A stretch of 64,000 bases of DNA, taken from NCBI RefSeq assembly GCF_000304475.1, contig NC_018944.1, positions 62,001 through 126,000 of the forward strand, in the 5' to 3' direction. Positions within the stretch are counted from its first letter, which is position 1; every line of letters begins with the position of its first letter. This DNA is from Kazachstania africana CBS 2517. Lineage: Eukaryota; Ascomycota; Saccharomycetes; Saccharomycetales; Saccharomycetaceae. Position numbers and translations under genes: made by a program. Positions 31,794-42,722 of this stretch are shown here, one piece after another. The notes beneath the pieces were generated by a model. It ran no database searches. It worked only from the letters and a program-made list of their open reading frames with translations, and was not told the origin of the DNA.

Positions 31794-32386
31794 GTCAGAA
31801 CCAGACTAGCAACCGTCGGTCTGAGATATATGGATCTTGGTTTACGAAGTAGCATACCATTTTATAGAAAACCGTCAATTAGATCATTTGCGTTGTTTTG
31901 GAGTGCTCAGATTGCGGTTTTCAATGTGACTGCCTTGGAGTCCTAATCTGAAACAATTATGCAACATCAGTAAAAGAGATGTTTACTTCTGCTAATGAAA
32001 AACAAAGACAACATATAAGCAATATCGCACCATAATCATGGCGAAATAGCCTCTTTAGCATTACTTTCGAGACTCGCAATAGCCTCGGTTCGTACCTACT
32101 ACTTCTTGGAATGCACTACCCATCAGAGAGTGTGTCGCTCCTGCAGCGTCCCAGTTCTCATTAAACCTGTAATTACCAAAACGTGATACAGCACATACCA
32201 TTCATCCACTTGTGGCAAAGCAATCCGAGCTTTAGAGGGCATCTTGTAGTATGGTTTTTTTGAGATATGATGCTCTTTGCTACAAACAGCCAGATATAGC
32301 TCATCGCAATATCTGAAAAATTAGAATTCTAAACTAGTAAACTTATCATATTAAAAGCAGAAAGTGAAAGAAGGCATAAATCATCG
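31794..32386. promoter_or_regulatory. PRM6-PRP39 divergent promoter
   Basis: A 593 bp divergent region with two recognisable words: TGAAACA (Ste12 pheromone response element) at 31949-31955, and GTGGCAAA (Rpn4/PACE-like core) at 32212-32219. A box-C-like ATGATGC near 32268 with CTGA near 32316 is too weak to call a snoRNA. I see no gene. Confidence 0.5.
31949..31955 (+). promoter_or_regulatory. Pheromone response element (Ste12 site) upstream of PRM6
   Basis: An exact TGAAACA heptamer, the Ste12 consensus, 156 bp upstream of the PRM6 start. A single heptamer is expected by chance roughly every 8 kb on either strand, so the support is mainly that the target gene family is pheromone-induced. 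Confidence 0.45.
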
Positions 32387-34306
32387 ATGGTGGACGCTTT
32401 CGTGGTTAAAAATAAGAACTTAAGAACAGAAGATGCACTGGCAACTTTAGATCCCAGTTTTATAAAAGAAAACCCGGATTTTGTTAGCTCATACAAGGAT
32501 ATTAATTGGGAGGACATCAATACTTTGAATACAGTTCTACGCAACATAGAGCAGTTACTTCAAAGGTATCCTACACCCAATCACAACATTAAGACATGCG
32601 TTGAGATAATTTTCACACAGATTCTTGCACGATATCCACTGTTGTTTGGATATTGGAAAAAGTTTGTTGCTATAGAATACCAGTTTCATGATCTCAAAGT
32701 CTCTTTGAAGACTCTGGAGACCGCAACGACCAAGTTTCCGAATTCCTTAGAACTCTGGTGCGATTATCTGCGAGTATTGATAGTGAATTATCCACAAGAG
32801 GATAAATTAATTCAAGCGAAGATACAACAAGCTAAAAGAATATTGGGGAATCAGTTTTATTCTCATCCCTTCTGGGATCTAGTTATTGGCTATTATTCTA
32901 ATCTTAAAAGAACTGAAGAATTGATTGAAACTTACTGGGAAATTGTCAAGATCCCATTACACCAATATGCAAAATTTGTAGAACCATTTAAGAAACTTTT
33001 GATTTCTAATGGTATGCAAGCCGATATTAAAAAGTTAGAGAAAGATGTCAGGTTGAACCAAACTCAAGTGACGGAAATTTGGAAGTTTGAGAGTAAGATA
33101 AAACAAAACTTCTTCAATTTGACTCCATTAAATGAAAATGAAGTCCGGAATTGGCAATTCTACCTAGACTTTCTGATACTAAACAATAAACCAAATACAA
33201 TAATAACGTCTGTCTTTGAAAGATGCCTTATACCATGTTGTTTCGTCGAAGAATACTGGATAAGATATGTCGAGTGGCTTTCTAAAAATGAATATGGCAT
33301 AAGCGATATTATCGAAGTATATCAAAGGGCCCATAAGTTGTTACCTACCCAGTATAAAAATTTTAGAACACATTTCGTAAGCTTCTTAAAAAAGAGGTTC
33401 AAAAACGATAAAAATAGAGAATATATTCATGATGTACTAAATGAATTACTTGTGGCGCTATTGTCGACATGGCAAACAAATTCGGAACAGTTGATGTTAA
33501 TGCAGGAGTATCTAACTTTACTGAAAAGGTATGAATATCCTAGTAGTATTGATATGTCAGCAAAGGAGATTTTGAGTAAACAATCGACTTTTGCAAATTT
33601 TTTGGAAGGTATTATTTCAAATTACTTGAATCAAAAGAATTCCAGTCAGCAACATATGGACAGCACTTCTGAATTGCAAGCAATTTTAAATGATATGAAT
33701 TTACCTGTTGTCTGTGTTGAATTAATAAAAATGACATGGTTGGTGTTGAAAAATAATATTCAAACAAGAAAATACTTCAATCATTATAGTAAAATTTCCG
33801 TCTTGAGAAACTCTACCGTATACTCACTTACTTACTATAAGTTCGAGAAATCAACCAAAAATTTTTTAAAACTGAACAAATTCATAAACGAACTTGGAAA
33901 TAGTATATTTTTACCTACATCTGTGATAAATGACATAGTTCAAGATTATCGAACCTTCTTTCTAACTAATTTCAATATTACGGAGTATAGAAATTTAGAT
34001 TATGAGTTGATAGACCCTGTCTTGTTGTCACATTTCAAAGTTAACAATCCACAATGGATTCCACACTCTTATGCAAGTATCGATAGTAACGACTGGTACA
34101 AGACTGATGAATTCAAAGAGAATGGACATCCCGGTATTGTCTCGAACAGGCCACAAATTACTAATAGAATATTTGACAGGGATAATAAGCTATTATTCAG
34201 GGATAATAAGGCTCTGAGTGCACCAACCTTTAGAAACTTAGAAAAGATAAATCAATCCAGTAAATTTAAGGATTTCTATACAGATGACTACTTGAATGCA
34301 AAATAA
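32387..34306 (+). CDS. PRP39: U1 snRNP protein Prp39
   Basis: Essential U1 snRNP component needed for stable U1 recruitment to the 5' splice site. The 639-residue protein (S. cerevisiae 629) is an all-helical HAT-repeat solenoid. Recurring W..Y..[FL]E patterns are visible, for example FGYWKKFVAIEYQF, LELWCDYLRVL, YWIRYVEWL and STVYSLTYYKFEKS. Long identical-looking runs such as ELIKMTWLVLKNN.QTRKYFN and the ending FRNLEKINQ..K..D.YT..YL match Prp39. Its stop lies 7 bp from the convergent TCA17 stop, so the transcripts must overlap. As recalled, PRP39 (YML046W) ends the chromosome XIII-type segment here, and the next genes are chromosome V-type. Confidence 0.95.
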   Translation: MVDAFVVKNKNLRTEDALATLDPSFIKENPDFVSSYKDINWEDINTLNTVLRNIEQLLQRYPTPNHNIKTCVEIIFTQILARYPLLFGYWKKFVAIEYQFHDLKVSLKTLETATTKFPNSLELWCDYLRVLIVNYPQEDKLIQAKIQQAKRILGNQFYSHPFWDLVIGYYSNLKRTEELIETYWEIVKIPLHQYAKFVEPFKKLLISNGMQADIKKLEKDVRLNQTQVTEIWKFESKIKQNFFNLTPLNENEVRNWQFYLDFLILNNKPNTIITSVFERCLIPCCFVEEYWIRYVEWLSKNEYGISDIIEVYQRAHKLLPTQYKNFRTHFVSFLKKRFKNDKNREYIHDVLNELLVALLSTWQTNSEQLMLMQEYLTLLKRYEYPSSIDMSAKEILSKQSTFANFLEGIISNYLNQKNSSQQHMDSTSELQAILNDMNLPVVCVELIKMTWLVLKNNIQTRKYFNHYSKISVLRNSTVYSLTYYKFEKSTKNFLKLNKFINELGNSIFLPTSVINDIVQDYRTFFLTNFNITEYRNLDYELIDPVLLSHFKVNNPQWIPHSYASIDSNDWYKTDEFKENGHPGIVSNRPQITNRIFDRDNKLLFRDNKALSAPTFRNLEKINQSSKFKDFYTDDYLNAK

Positions 34307-34313
34307 TATATAT

Positions 34314-34775
34314 TTAAAGTCGATCTACATGTGATATAACGCTTTTAATAAATTCATCATCGAACTTTTTTTCCAATAAATTGGCAAGTTGTTTGTTATC
34401 ATTATTAATGTCTACGAATGGACTAGATTTTACTCTTAAATAAATCTTCTTGACTTTTTGGAAAATGTCGTCAATCTCATCATCATTACTATCGCCGCCT
34501 TCCTTATCGTTGAACCCAATTATTATTTTCAAGCCGGTTGCCTTAATCAGCATACCATATACAGCCACATGTTCTAGTTTGAAAAGTAGTTTGATCATCT
34601 TGTTCTTATCATTTGCAGAGGCCTCAAACAATGGACTTTCAAAATAATCCAGTGAGATGTTAGAAAAAGTATTATATTTCAGTACTTCATTGACCTCAAC
34701 TGATCCTTGATTTGGAATGTATATTAGCACAGGTTCATTAGACTCGTTTATTATTGAAACAAAGCTGGGCCCCAT
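34314..34775 (-). CDS. TCA17: TRAPP-associated sedlin-like protein Tca17
   Basis: Tca17 associates with the TRAPPII tethering complex (Rab GEF for Ypt31/32) and promotes its assembly at the Golgi. The 153-residue longin-fold protein (S. cerevisiae 152) shares the start GPSFVSIINESNEPVLIYIPN, the LKYNTFSNISLDYFES helix and the GMLIKATGLKIIIGF strand with Tca17 rather than the paralogous TRAPP core subunit Trs20. The convergent neighbour PRP39 ends 7 bp away. The gene opens a run matching YEL048C onwards. Confidence 0.9.
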   Translation of the reverse strand: MGPSFVSIINESNEPVLIYIPNQGSVEVNEVLKYNTFSNISLDYFESPLFEASANDKNKMIKLLFKLEHVAVYGMLIKATGLKIIIGFNDKEGGDSNDDEIDDIFQKVKKIYLRVKSSPFVDINNDNKQLANLLEKKFDDEFIKSVISHVDRL

Positions 34776-35047
34776 CTGTAGTGTCCCCCTTTAATGTTGA
34801 TAGTGTAATAGTATTATGTTTCTATCGGTAGCTTGAGTTAAAATTTAATTTCAAGAATATATCGCCTCATTCCGACTCCTGCGCAGGTCACATTTCAAAC
34901 GTCTTTCACCTCATAAAAGTGTATTCCAAACATGCGTAGGCTGGTCTTCAAGGTGATCCTGGCATGCCAAACTTTACAGCGTCATAATAGTTTGTTATCA
35001 GTTTATTTTAGAGGTTATGTAGATACATATATATAGAGTTGATCTGT

Positions 35048-37181
<2,134 letters not shown>

Positions 37182-38351
37182 TTAGTATTTGTAAGTTTTA
37201 ATTTCTTGAATTGCATTACCATGAATGTCAATTTCGGTAGATTCACTACGGTAAATCTGAGTTGGACCATTTTGATCGAAAGGATGTTCTTTAGCGTATT
37301 GGAAAGTTTCTAGGATAGCCAACTTAACTTTTTCTAAAGTTTCCTCGGAGACTTGGTAGTGGAAAGAGACTCTACCACCCATTAACTTGACGTTATATTT
37401 AAGACCTTTCTTGACAAGGACATCTGGGTCCATCATAGCTTTTCTTAAATCGATGAAGACGAAATTGGTGTCAGCTGGAGATTCCAATGGGATACCATTT
37501 GCTTTACAGAAAGCAGCTAAATTAGCAGCTAGACGGTGAGAGTAAGCCAATCTTGCCTTCCAGTCAGTGTTGATGTTGTAAAGAGCCATCTTCGCCATGA
37601 TACCAGATTGCCTAATACCACCACCTTGTTGTTTTCTAATATGGTTACATCTTTTAATGAATTTCAAATCACCGACTAAGACAGAACCCATTGGAGCACC
37701 AATAGATTTAGAAAGACAGATGGAGATGGAATCGAAAATTTCACCGTATTGTTTTAGTGGAACATCGGCAGCGATGGCAGCATTCCAGATTCTGGCACCA
37801 TCACAATGTAATTTGATACCATTTTCTAAACACCAACCTTTAATTCTGATTAATTCCTTTAATGGGTAGACGATACCGTGTAGAGTGTTCTCCAAAGAGA
37901 TGACTTTAGTTGGGGCACCGTGAATATCACCATCATCTGGGATGTAGTGAGATTTGATATCTTCTAAAGTCATGTAGTTACCGTTTGAAGGAATAACAGG
38001 GACAACCATAGCTTGAGATAAGATAGCTAGACCGGCAGCCTCATGAGTGTAGACATGAGCTCTGTAGTCACAAAGGATGGTGTAAGGAGGCTGGAATAGG
38101 TGACATCTTAAAGCAATTTGATTTGAAAGAGTACCTGAAACACAGAATAGACCAGATTCTTTACCGGCCAATTTAGCGACAGTTTTTTCTAATCTTGCGG
38201 TATCGATATCTTCACCATAGACAGCGTCACCACAGGAGGCAGAAAGAGCGTATTTGATCATTTCTGGGGTTGGAGTGGTGAAAGTGTCTGAACGTAAATC
38301 GTTAGCAGGAGAGACATATTCTGGAGGTAAATCCATAACTTCAGTAGTCAT
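37182..38351 (-). CDS. GLY1: Threonine aldolase
   Basis: PLP-dependent low-specificity L-threonine aldolase cleaving threonine (and allo-threonine) to glycine and acetaldehyde, a main glycine source in yeast. The preferred start at 38351 gives a 389-residue protein beginning MTTEVMDLPPEY (Gly1 387). An in-frame ATG 42 bp upstream would add a hydrophobic LILLIYLYY stretch alien to the family. Conserved features are the substrate loop NDLRSDTFTTPT at about 17-28, the PLP aspartate region HCDGARIWN at about 182-190 and the Schiff-base Lys215 in CLSKSIGAP. It ends GNAIQEIKTYKY, almost as in S. cerevisiae. It is divergent from IES6 across a motif-rich promoter. Confidence 0.95.
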   Translation of the reverse strand: MTTEVMDLPPEYVSPANDLRSDTFTTPTPEMIKYALSASCGDAVYGEDIDTARLEKTVAKLAGKESGLFCVSGTLSNQIALRCHLFQPPYTILCDYRAHVYTHEAAGLAILSQAMVVPVIPSNGNYMTLEDIKSHYIPDDGDIHGAPTKVISLENTLHGIVYPLKELIRIKGWCLENGIKLHCDGARIWNAAIAADVPLKQYGEIFDSISICLSKSIGAPMGSVLVGDLKFIKRCNHIRKQQGGGIRQSGIMAKMALYNINTDWKARLAYSHRLAANLAAFCKANGIPLESPADTNFVFIDLRKAMMDPDVLVKKGLKYNVKLMGGRVSFHYQVSEETLEKVKLAILETFQYAKEHPFDQNGPTQIYRSESTEIDIHGNAIQEIKTYKY

Positions 38352-39110
38352 TGTATAGTTTGTGTAATATAGATAGATGAGGAGGATAAGCAAAGAAGAA
38401 GTAAAATTTAATGAAAACAGTTACTAAGTATCTAAGTGTTGTGTAGAATGAGATATTTATATATAACAGAGTGGGTACACTTTTACGAATGAGTAATTTT
38501 TTCGAGAGATGAGAGGTGTTCCTGGAACGTAATTTGTAATACTGAAAAAAAATTTTTGCGGTTTGGAACCTTTTGGTGGGAAAATTATTCCAGGCGGGCA
38601 GTGGAAATTTTCCTGGCGGGGCAGCGAGAAATTCCACACGGGAATATTTTTTTCTTCAGTGTAGAATTTTGCTCAAATTCAGGCTGAGGTGAGACAATTT
38701 TAGGCAGACGGGCAGAGAAAGATGCTCTCGTTCCTTTTTCTGCAAATGAATATCCGAATACGGAAACTGGAGGTGGCTCTTCCCGGAACAGGAAAGATCC
38801 TCGTCATCGATTTCTTTTTAAGGCAATTTTTTTTCTTTTTTTGCCCTTTCGGGTGTTTGACGGTGCCGCGTCGTGGTGCGTGATGGAGGTTTACGAGTTT
38901 GTGTGGATGTTTACCCGGCTGTGGCATCAATGACCCTTTTTCTTGTGGCATGAACTCGTGGCATTTGCCGTACTCTGTGGCATTGCATTTGCCACAGCGA
39001 AATAATTCAATTGCGGAAACTCAAGAAGAACCATTAGAAAAGGCCCAGGAACACCACTCTCCCAATCCAGAACATACCATTACTTTAAAAACAATAACGC
39101 TCACGCACCC
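38352..39110. promoter_or_regulatory. GLY1-IES6 divergent promoter with repeated GTGGCAT and GCGGG motifs
   Basis: A 759 bp region unusually rich in short repeats. Three copies of a G(G/A)CGGG(G)CAG word occur at 38593, 38615 and about 38707. Four direct GTGGCAT words (38921, 38945, 38958, 38977) plus an inverted TTTGCCAC (38988-38995) fall within 75 bp. A Reb1-type TTACCCGG lies at 38911-38918. CTGTGGC cores resemble Met31/Met32 sites, and GTGGCAAA resembles the Rpn4 PACE core. The short frames here are not genes. Confidence 0.6.
38919..38995. repeat. Cluster of GTGGCA promoter motifs
   Basis: Four direct GTGGCAT copies and one inverted TTTGCCACAG copy lie within about 77 bp, next to a Reb1-type site. 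Spacings are 24, 13 and 19 bp. The density is far above chance for a heptamer. Probable binders by word similarity are Met31/Met32 (CTGTGGC) or Rpn4 (GTGGCAAA); neither can be decided by eye. Confidence 0.6.
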
Positions 39111-39533
39111 ATGGCCATTCCTCCTGGTAGAAACACTGCTGCTAGTGATCAAAGACTCGAATTTCTAAGGAAAGTTGCAGAGCTAAATCACGTTAATACA
39201 CCATTAAAAAAACTGCATTACAAGAAAGTTAACAAGAGACATAAATCAGTGAAACAACTTCTCTCTGATGAAAACAAAAGAATCAATGCAGTGCTCAGTT
39301 CTGAAGTCAAGCCCAAAGTCAACGTCACCTATTTCACTTTGAACGCTCCGCCTTCTCTAAGGCCAGCCAAGAAATACTGTGATATTACTGGTCTAAAAGG
39401 CAATTACAAGTCCCCCACAAACAACCTCAGATACCACAATTCTGAAATCTATCAAGCTGTCATCAAACCAATGCCATCCGGTATTGATCAAGAGTATTTG
39501 AAATTGAGAGGCGCAAACTTCGTCCTCAAATAA
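39111..39533 (+). CDS. IES6: INO80 chromatin-remodelling complex subunit Ies6
   Basis: Ies6 pairs with Arp5 in the INO80 remodeller and couples ATPase activity to nucleosome sliding. The 140-residue protein (S. cerevisiae 166) has a basic N-terminal half (LKKLHYKKVNKRHKSVKQLL) and a C-terminal YL1-C-type domain with PPSLRPAKKYCDITGLKGNYKSPTNNLRYHN. The S. cerevisiae N terminus is a little longer, which accounts for the length difference. It is divergent from GLY1, and the order GLY1-IES6-YEL043W is conserved. Confidence 0.93.
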   Translation: MAIPPGRNTAASDQRLEFLRKVAELNHVNTPLKKLHYKKVNKRHKSVKQLLSDENKRINAVLSSEVKPKVNVTYFTLNAPPSLRPAKKYCDITGLKGNYKSPTNNLRYHNSEIYQAVIKPMPSGIDQEYLKLRGANFVLK

Positions 39534-39870
39534 GGATAGAATAGGTCATTTTTTCTCCCAATTGCATTCGTCCAACTCCCATTCACTACGCCTTCACGCA
39601 TCTCCTATATGTGCTGCTGTAAATATATAGACGCTTCACATACTATATACCATAATATATACTGGTTTCGATTTTTCTTACAAATATCGCATAGTGAAAA
39701 ATTCAATATTGAAGAGGACAAATAATAGCATTTCAAACTACTCTCAACAGACCATATTTGATTCAGACAAGAGACCAACCCTATCAAGAAGCTTTTCCTG
39801 TTCATATTATCCTTCTCTGCTTTCTTGCTGCCCATAGAGTTTTTGCTGCTTCTTTGTACCTGCAGAAACG
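39534..39870. other. IES6-YEL043W-like intergenic region
   Basis: 337 bp between tandem genes. Pyrimidine-rich just after IES6, then AT-rich. I see nothing specific beyond an expected terminator and promoter. Confidence 0.3.
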
Positions 39871-42525
39871 ATGACGCTACATTCATTTTGCATATCGTTG
39901 GCTATCCTGTGGCTGCTCCTCAGATTATACAAATTTCTGTCCATTCCTGTCTCTGAGATCGTCAATACTCTTAATATAAAGACCCCTCCAGCCGTTAAAG
40001 TGTCTATCGACAAGATTTCGTCGACTTCAATAACGATACATTGGGAAAATGAACCCACAATAAACAATTCTGACAATTACATATCATATTTCTTACTCTA
40101 CATGAACAATTCACAGGTTGCTATATTCCCAAACAATCCAAAATCACTATACACATGTTGCTCTATCACGAATCTAACTTCGCAAACGCAATACCAATTG
40201 GATTTCATTACTGTAAATAATATGGGATTTGTCAATAAAGTTCCATCCATCTATTGTATGACTAAAGAAAAGAATAATGTTGAGTATACTAATGAAGAAT
40301 CAGGTTTGAAAGATAGAGAATGGAGACGTAATCCAGTGACTTCAAGGGTAACTAGGACACCTTCAAATGATTCTCCAGTAATGGAAAGTAACGACTCAAA
40401 TCCTAATACATACACAAATTTGACCTCTTTGAAAGATTTGGAAAATTATTCAATTGATGATTTGAAGAAGATTTTGATTTGCTCACAAGAGTATCTACAT
40501 GATGTATTGGCAAAAAAAAATGTCTTGGCCAATGATTTCAGAGATACCAAGCTAGGTTTAGAATTAGAACTAGAGAATTTAAAAATCCAATGGTCTCATG
40601 AAATTGAATTCAAAAGATCTTTAAAATCAAATATTAAATCTTTAGAAAATTCAAAATTATTATCTGATTTGAAATTTGAAAAATTGCAGGAAAAAATTGA
40701 GAATTCTAAAACCAAAATTACTAAAATGAAAAACGACATTGATCGTTGGAATGAATTGGAGCAAGACGATTTAAATTTGGATTATCTTAAAGAAAAATAT
40801 GACAAAATGATTAATGATAAAACTAACTCTCTGAAGGAAATGGATGATAAAGTAAAAGCATTACAAGAAGAGATTATTTTCAAAGATGATGAAAATAAGA
40901 AATTAAATGTCTTGAAAAGAACTTCTTCCTCAACGACCTTGGACGATTTAAATAAACCTTCCTCCAATGATTTATTCAATAGTAATCAAATGACAAGTAT
41001 ATTAAAGAAACTTGATGAGTGTTCCAACGAAAAAACTGGCTTATCAAATGTTAAGGGAGAAGATCATTTGTCGAAACTAAATGAAAATAGTATGCTGGGA
41101 AAACTAATTAATGAACAACTGATAATTGATAATAATAATGAATATCTATGGAAATCCACCAAAACAAATCTTATCAAAAGAATAAGCTCTTTACAGGATA
41201 AGTTCAATGAAATCATGGTACAAAACAACCGATTAAAGGCAACTATATACGCGCAACCATATGCTGTTAACAATAACGCACCCGTTGAAGCGACGCCTCC
41301 ACATTTCCTACCAAACATAGCTACATCAAACTCAAGCTCAAATCTAGCTCTTTTGAACAGTAAAAGAGGTCAAACTGCTAAACCGCTACTTTCAGCATTC
41401 AATGTTAGTTCTAGCGATAATAGTCCTCAATACCAGGATGCGGCTGCATCAAATTTAAATCAAGTTAATCCGTCGTTAATTGTATCGAATTCGAGTCAGC
41501 AAGGTTATTTGTCACCTATGAGCTCCAACACAGCATCATTTTTACCAAGCAATAACAACCCAAACATGTTACATGACGATACCATTGGACATCCTTGGGG
41601 ATTTTCATCCCCACAAGCTCCTATTCAACCACAGAGAAATGAGGAGGATCAGACTTTTGAGTATGATGATGCTAATCATTTAATTATGGGATTACAAGAT
41701 ATTATATATGATGAAACAGAATATCCTGAATCTATTAGCAATTATTCAAAAGTATTCACTACAGATCAATTAGACAGCTACTGGACAGATCCAAAGAGAA
41801 ATGCTAGCGGTAGTAACAACCATAAAAAAGAGCTTCCAGAACAATTAAGGAGTCCACTACCTTCCTCGTACAACAACGATGTCTTTATATCTCCTTCGTC
41901 GATGCAGACACCCATGAATGGCACCACTTTGAGCTCAAGTATCTCTCATAAACCATTTGGTGTTGATGGATTCACCACAAGTCCTTATTACAATGGTACG
42001 GATACCAATCATCAAATAAATCTCGCATTACCACTGCATGACTCCTACGCAACCCAATCAACTGAACTTGATCCCTTGGCCGTTAGCGAAAGCACCAACG
42101 TTAATCCCGACGAGACAATCACAGAAGGTGACGAAATGGCAGCTAACCATGATGCAACCATATTCCATTCACCTTCTTTCAATTTCATGTGGCATAATAC
42201 CAAATCACCTCGCAAGACGTCGTCGGGCAGTGACGCTCAACGTCATAAGAGAAATAAGAGCAATAGTAGTAGTAGGTCAAGTTGGAGCAATAAACTATCG
42301 CTGAGACACAAAAGCACAAGCAAACCATCTATGGTAATCGACGAAGCTACTAATGCGTCGGTGAGTTCCGGTGATTCTGTGAAGAAAGAAGGTAACGATG
42401 CGGCTAATGAAGAACACGCTAATAGTGGCAGAAAAATGTCAAAACTACTATCGAGAAGCACAATGAATAGCATTTTCAAGCTCTCTTCTCATGATTCGCA
42501 TTCTCCTTCCACTCAGCAATCGTAA
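39871..42525 (+). CDS. ER-anchored fibronectin type III protein, YEL043W-like
   Basis: An 884-residue protein (S. cerevisiae YEL043W about 956, function unclear, ER-associated). The order is one N-terminal signal-anchor segment (SFCISLAILWLLLRLYKFL, 5-23), a fibronectin type III fold at about 35-130 (PPAVKVSIDKISSTSITIHW ... TQYQLDFITVNNMG), a long coiled coil at about 185-365, and a disordered Ser/Asn-rich C-terminal half ending in basic patches (HKRNKSNSSSRSSWSNKLSLRHK). The stop codon overlaps a GTAAGT splice-donor-like word. A candidate 70-nt intron would replace the last residue and add 19 more, ending KKHL, a dilysine ER signal; this is treated as a separate lead and not assumed here. 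GDA1 follows on the same strand. Confidence 0.88.
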   Translation: MTLHSFCISLAILWLLLRLYKFLSIPVSEIVNTLNIKTPPAVKVSIDKISSTSITIHWENEPTINNSDNYISYFLLYMNNSQVAIFPNNPKSLYTCCSITNLTSQTQYQLDFITVNNMGFVNKVPSIYCMTKEKNNVEYTNEESGLKDREWRRNPVTSRVTRTPSNDSPVMESNDSNPNTYTNLTSLKDLENYSIDDLKKILICSQEYLHDVLAKKNVLANDFRDTKLGLELELENLKIQWSHEIEFKRSLKSNIKSLENSKLLSDLKFEKLQEKIENSKTKITKMKNDIDRWNELEQDDLNLDYLKEKYDKMINDKTNSLKEMDDKVKALQEEIIFKDDENKKLNVLKRTSSSTTLDDLNKPSSNDLFNSNQMTSILKKLDECSNEKTGLSNVKGEDHLSKLNENSMLGKLINEQLIIDNNNEYLWKSTKTNLIKRISSLQDKFNEIMVQNNRLKATIYAQPYAVNNNAPVEATPPHFLPNIATSNSSSNLALLNSKRGQTAKPLLSAFNVSSSDNSPQYQDAAASNLNQVNPSLIVSNSSQQGYLSPMSSNTASFLPSNNNPNMLHDDTIGHPWGFSSPQAPIQPQRNEEDQTFEYDDANHLIMGLQDIIYDETEYPESISNYSKVFTTDQLDSYWTDPKRNASGSNNHKKELPEQLRSPLPSSYNNDVFISPSSMQTPMNGTTLSSSISHKPFGVDGFTTSPYYNGTDTNHQINLALPLHDSYATQSTELDPLAVSESTNVNPDETITEGDEMAANHDATIFHSPSFNFMWHNTKSPRKTSSGSDAQRHKRNKSNSSSRSSWSNKLSLRHKSTSKPSMVIDEATNASVSSGDSVKKEGNDAANEEHANSGRKMSKLLSRSTMNSIFKLSSHDSHSPSTQQS

Positions 42526-42722
42526 GTATATATATAAACTTTATTTAACTAACTTGTAACTATAGTCTATGAATTTTTTGCTATTTTGCAGCTCTTTGGA
42601 TTTCTCGAGAAGAAAAAGAAAAAGAAAACACATAACGAAGAAACATTTATGATGAAATACAGTCATTTCTTAAATTGAAGACACAGGATTGTAACGCGTA
42701 CATACTGTCTGCTAAATTTGCT

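Noticed and set aside
32266..32320. Possible C/D box snoRNA
   Set aside because: Box C differs from consensus (ATGATGC), the terminal stem overlaps the D box, and no guide sequence was identifiable.
38341..38951. Overlapping minus-strand frames of 60 to 98 codons upstream of GLY1
   Set aside because: They lie in the divergent promoter, have low-complexity content and overlap each other.
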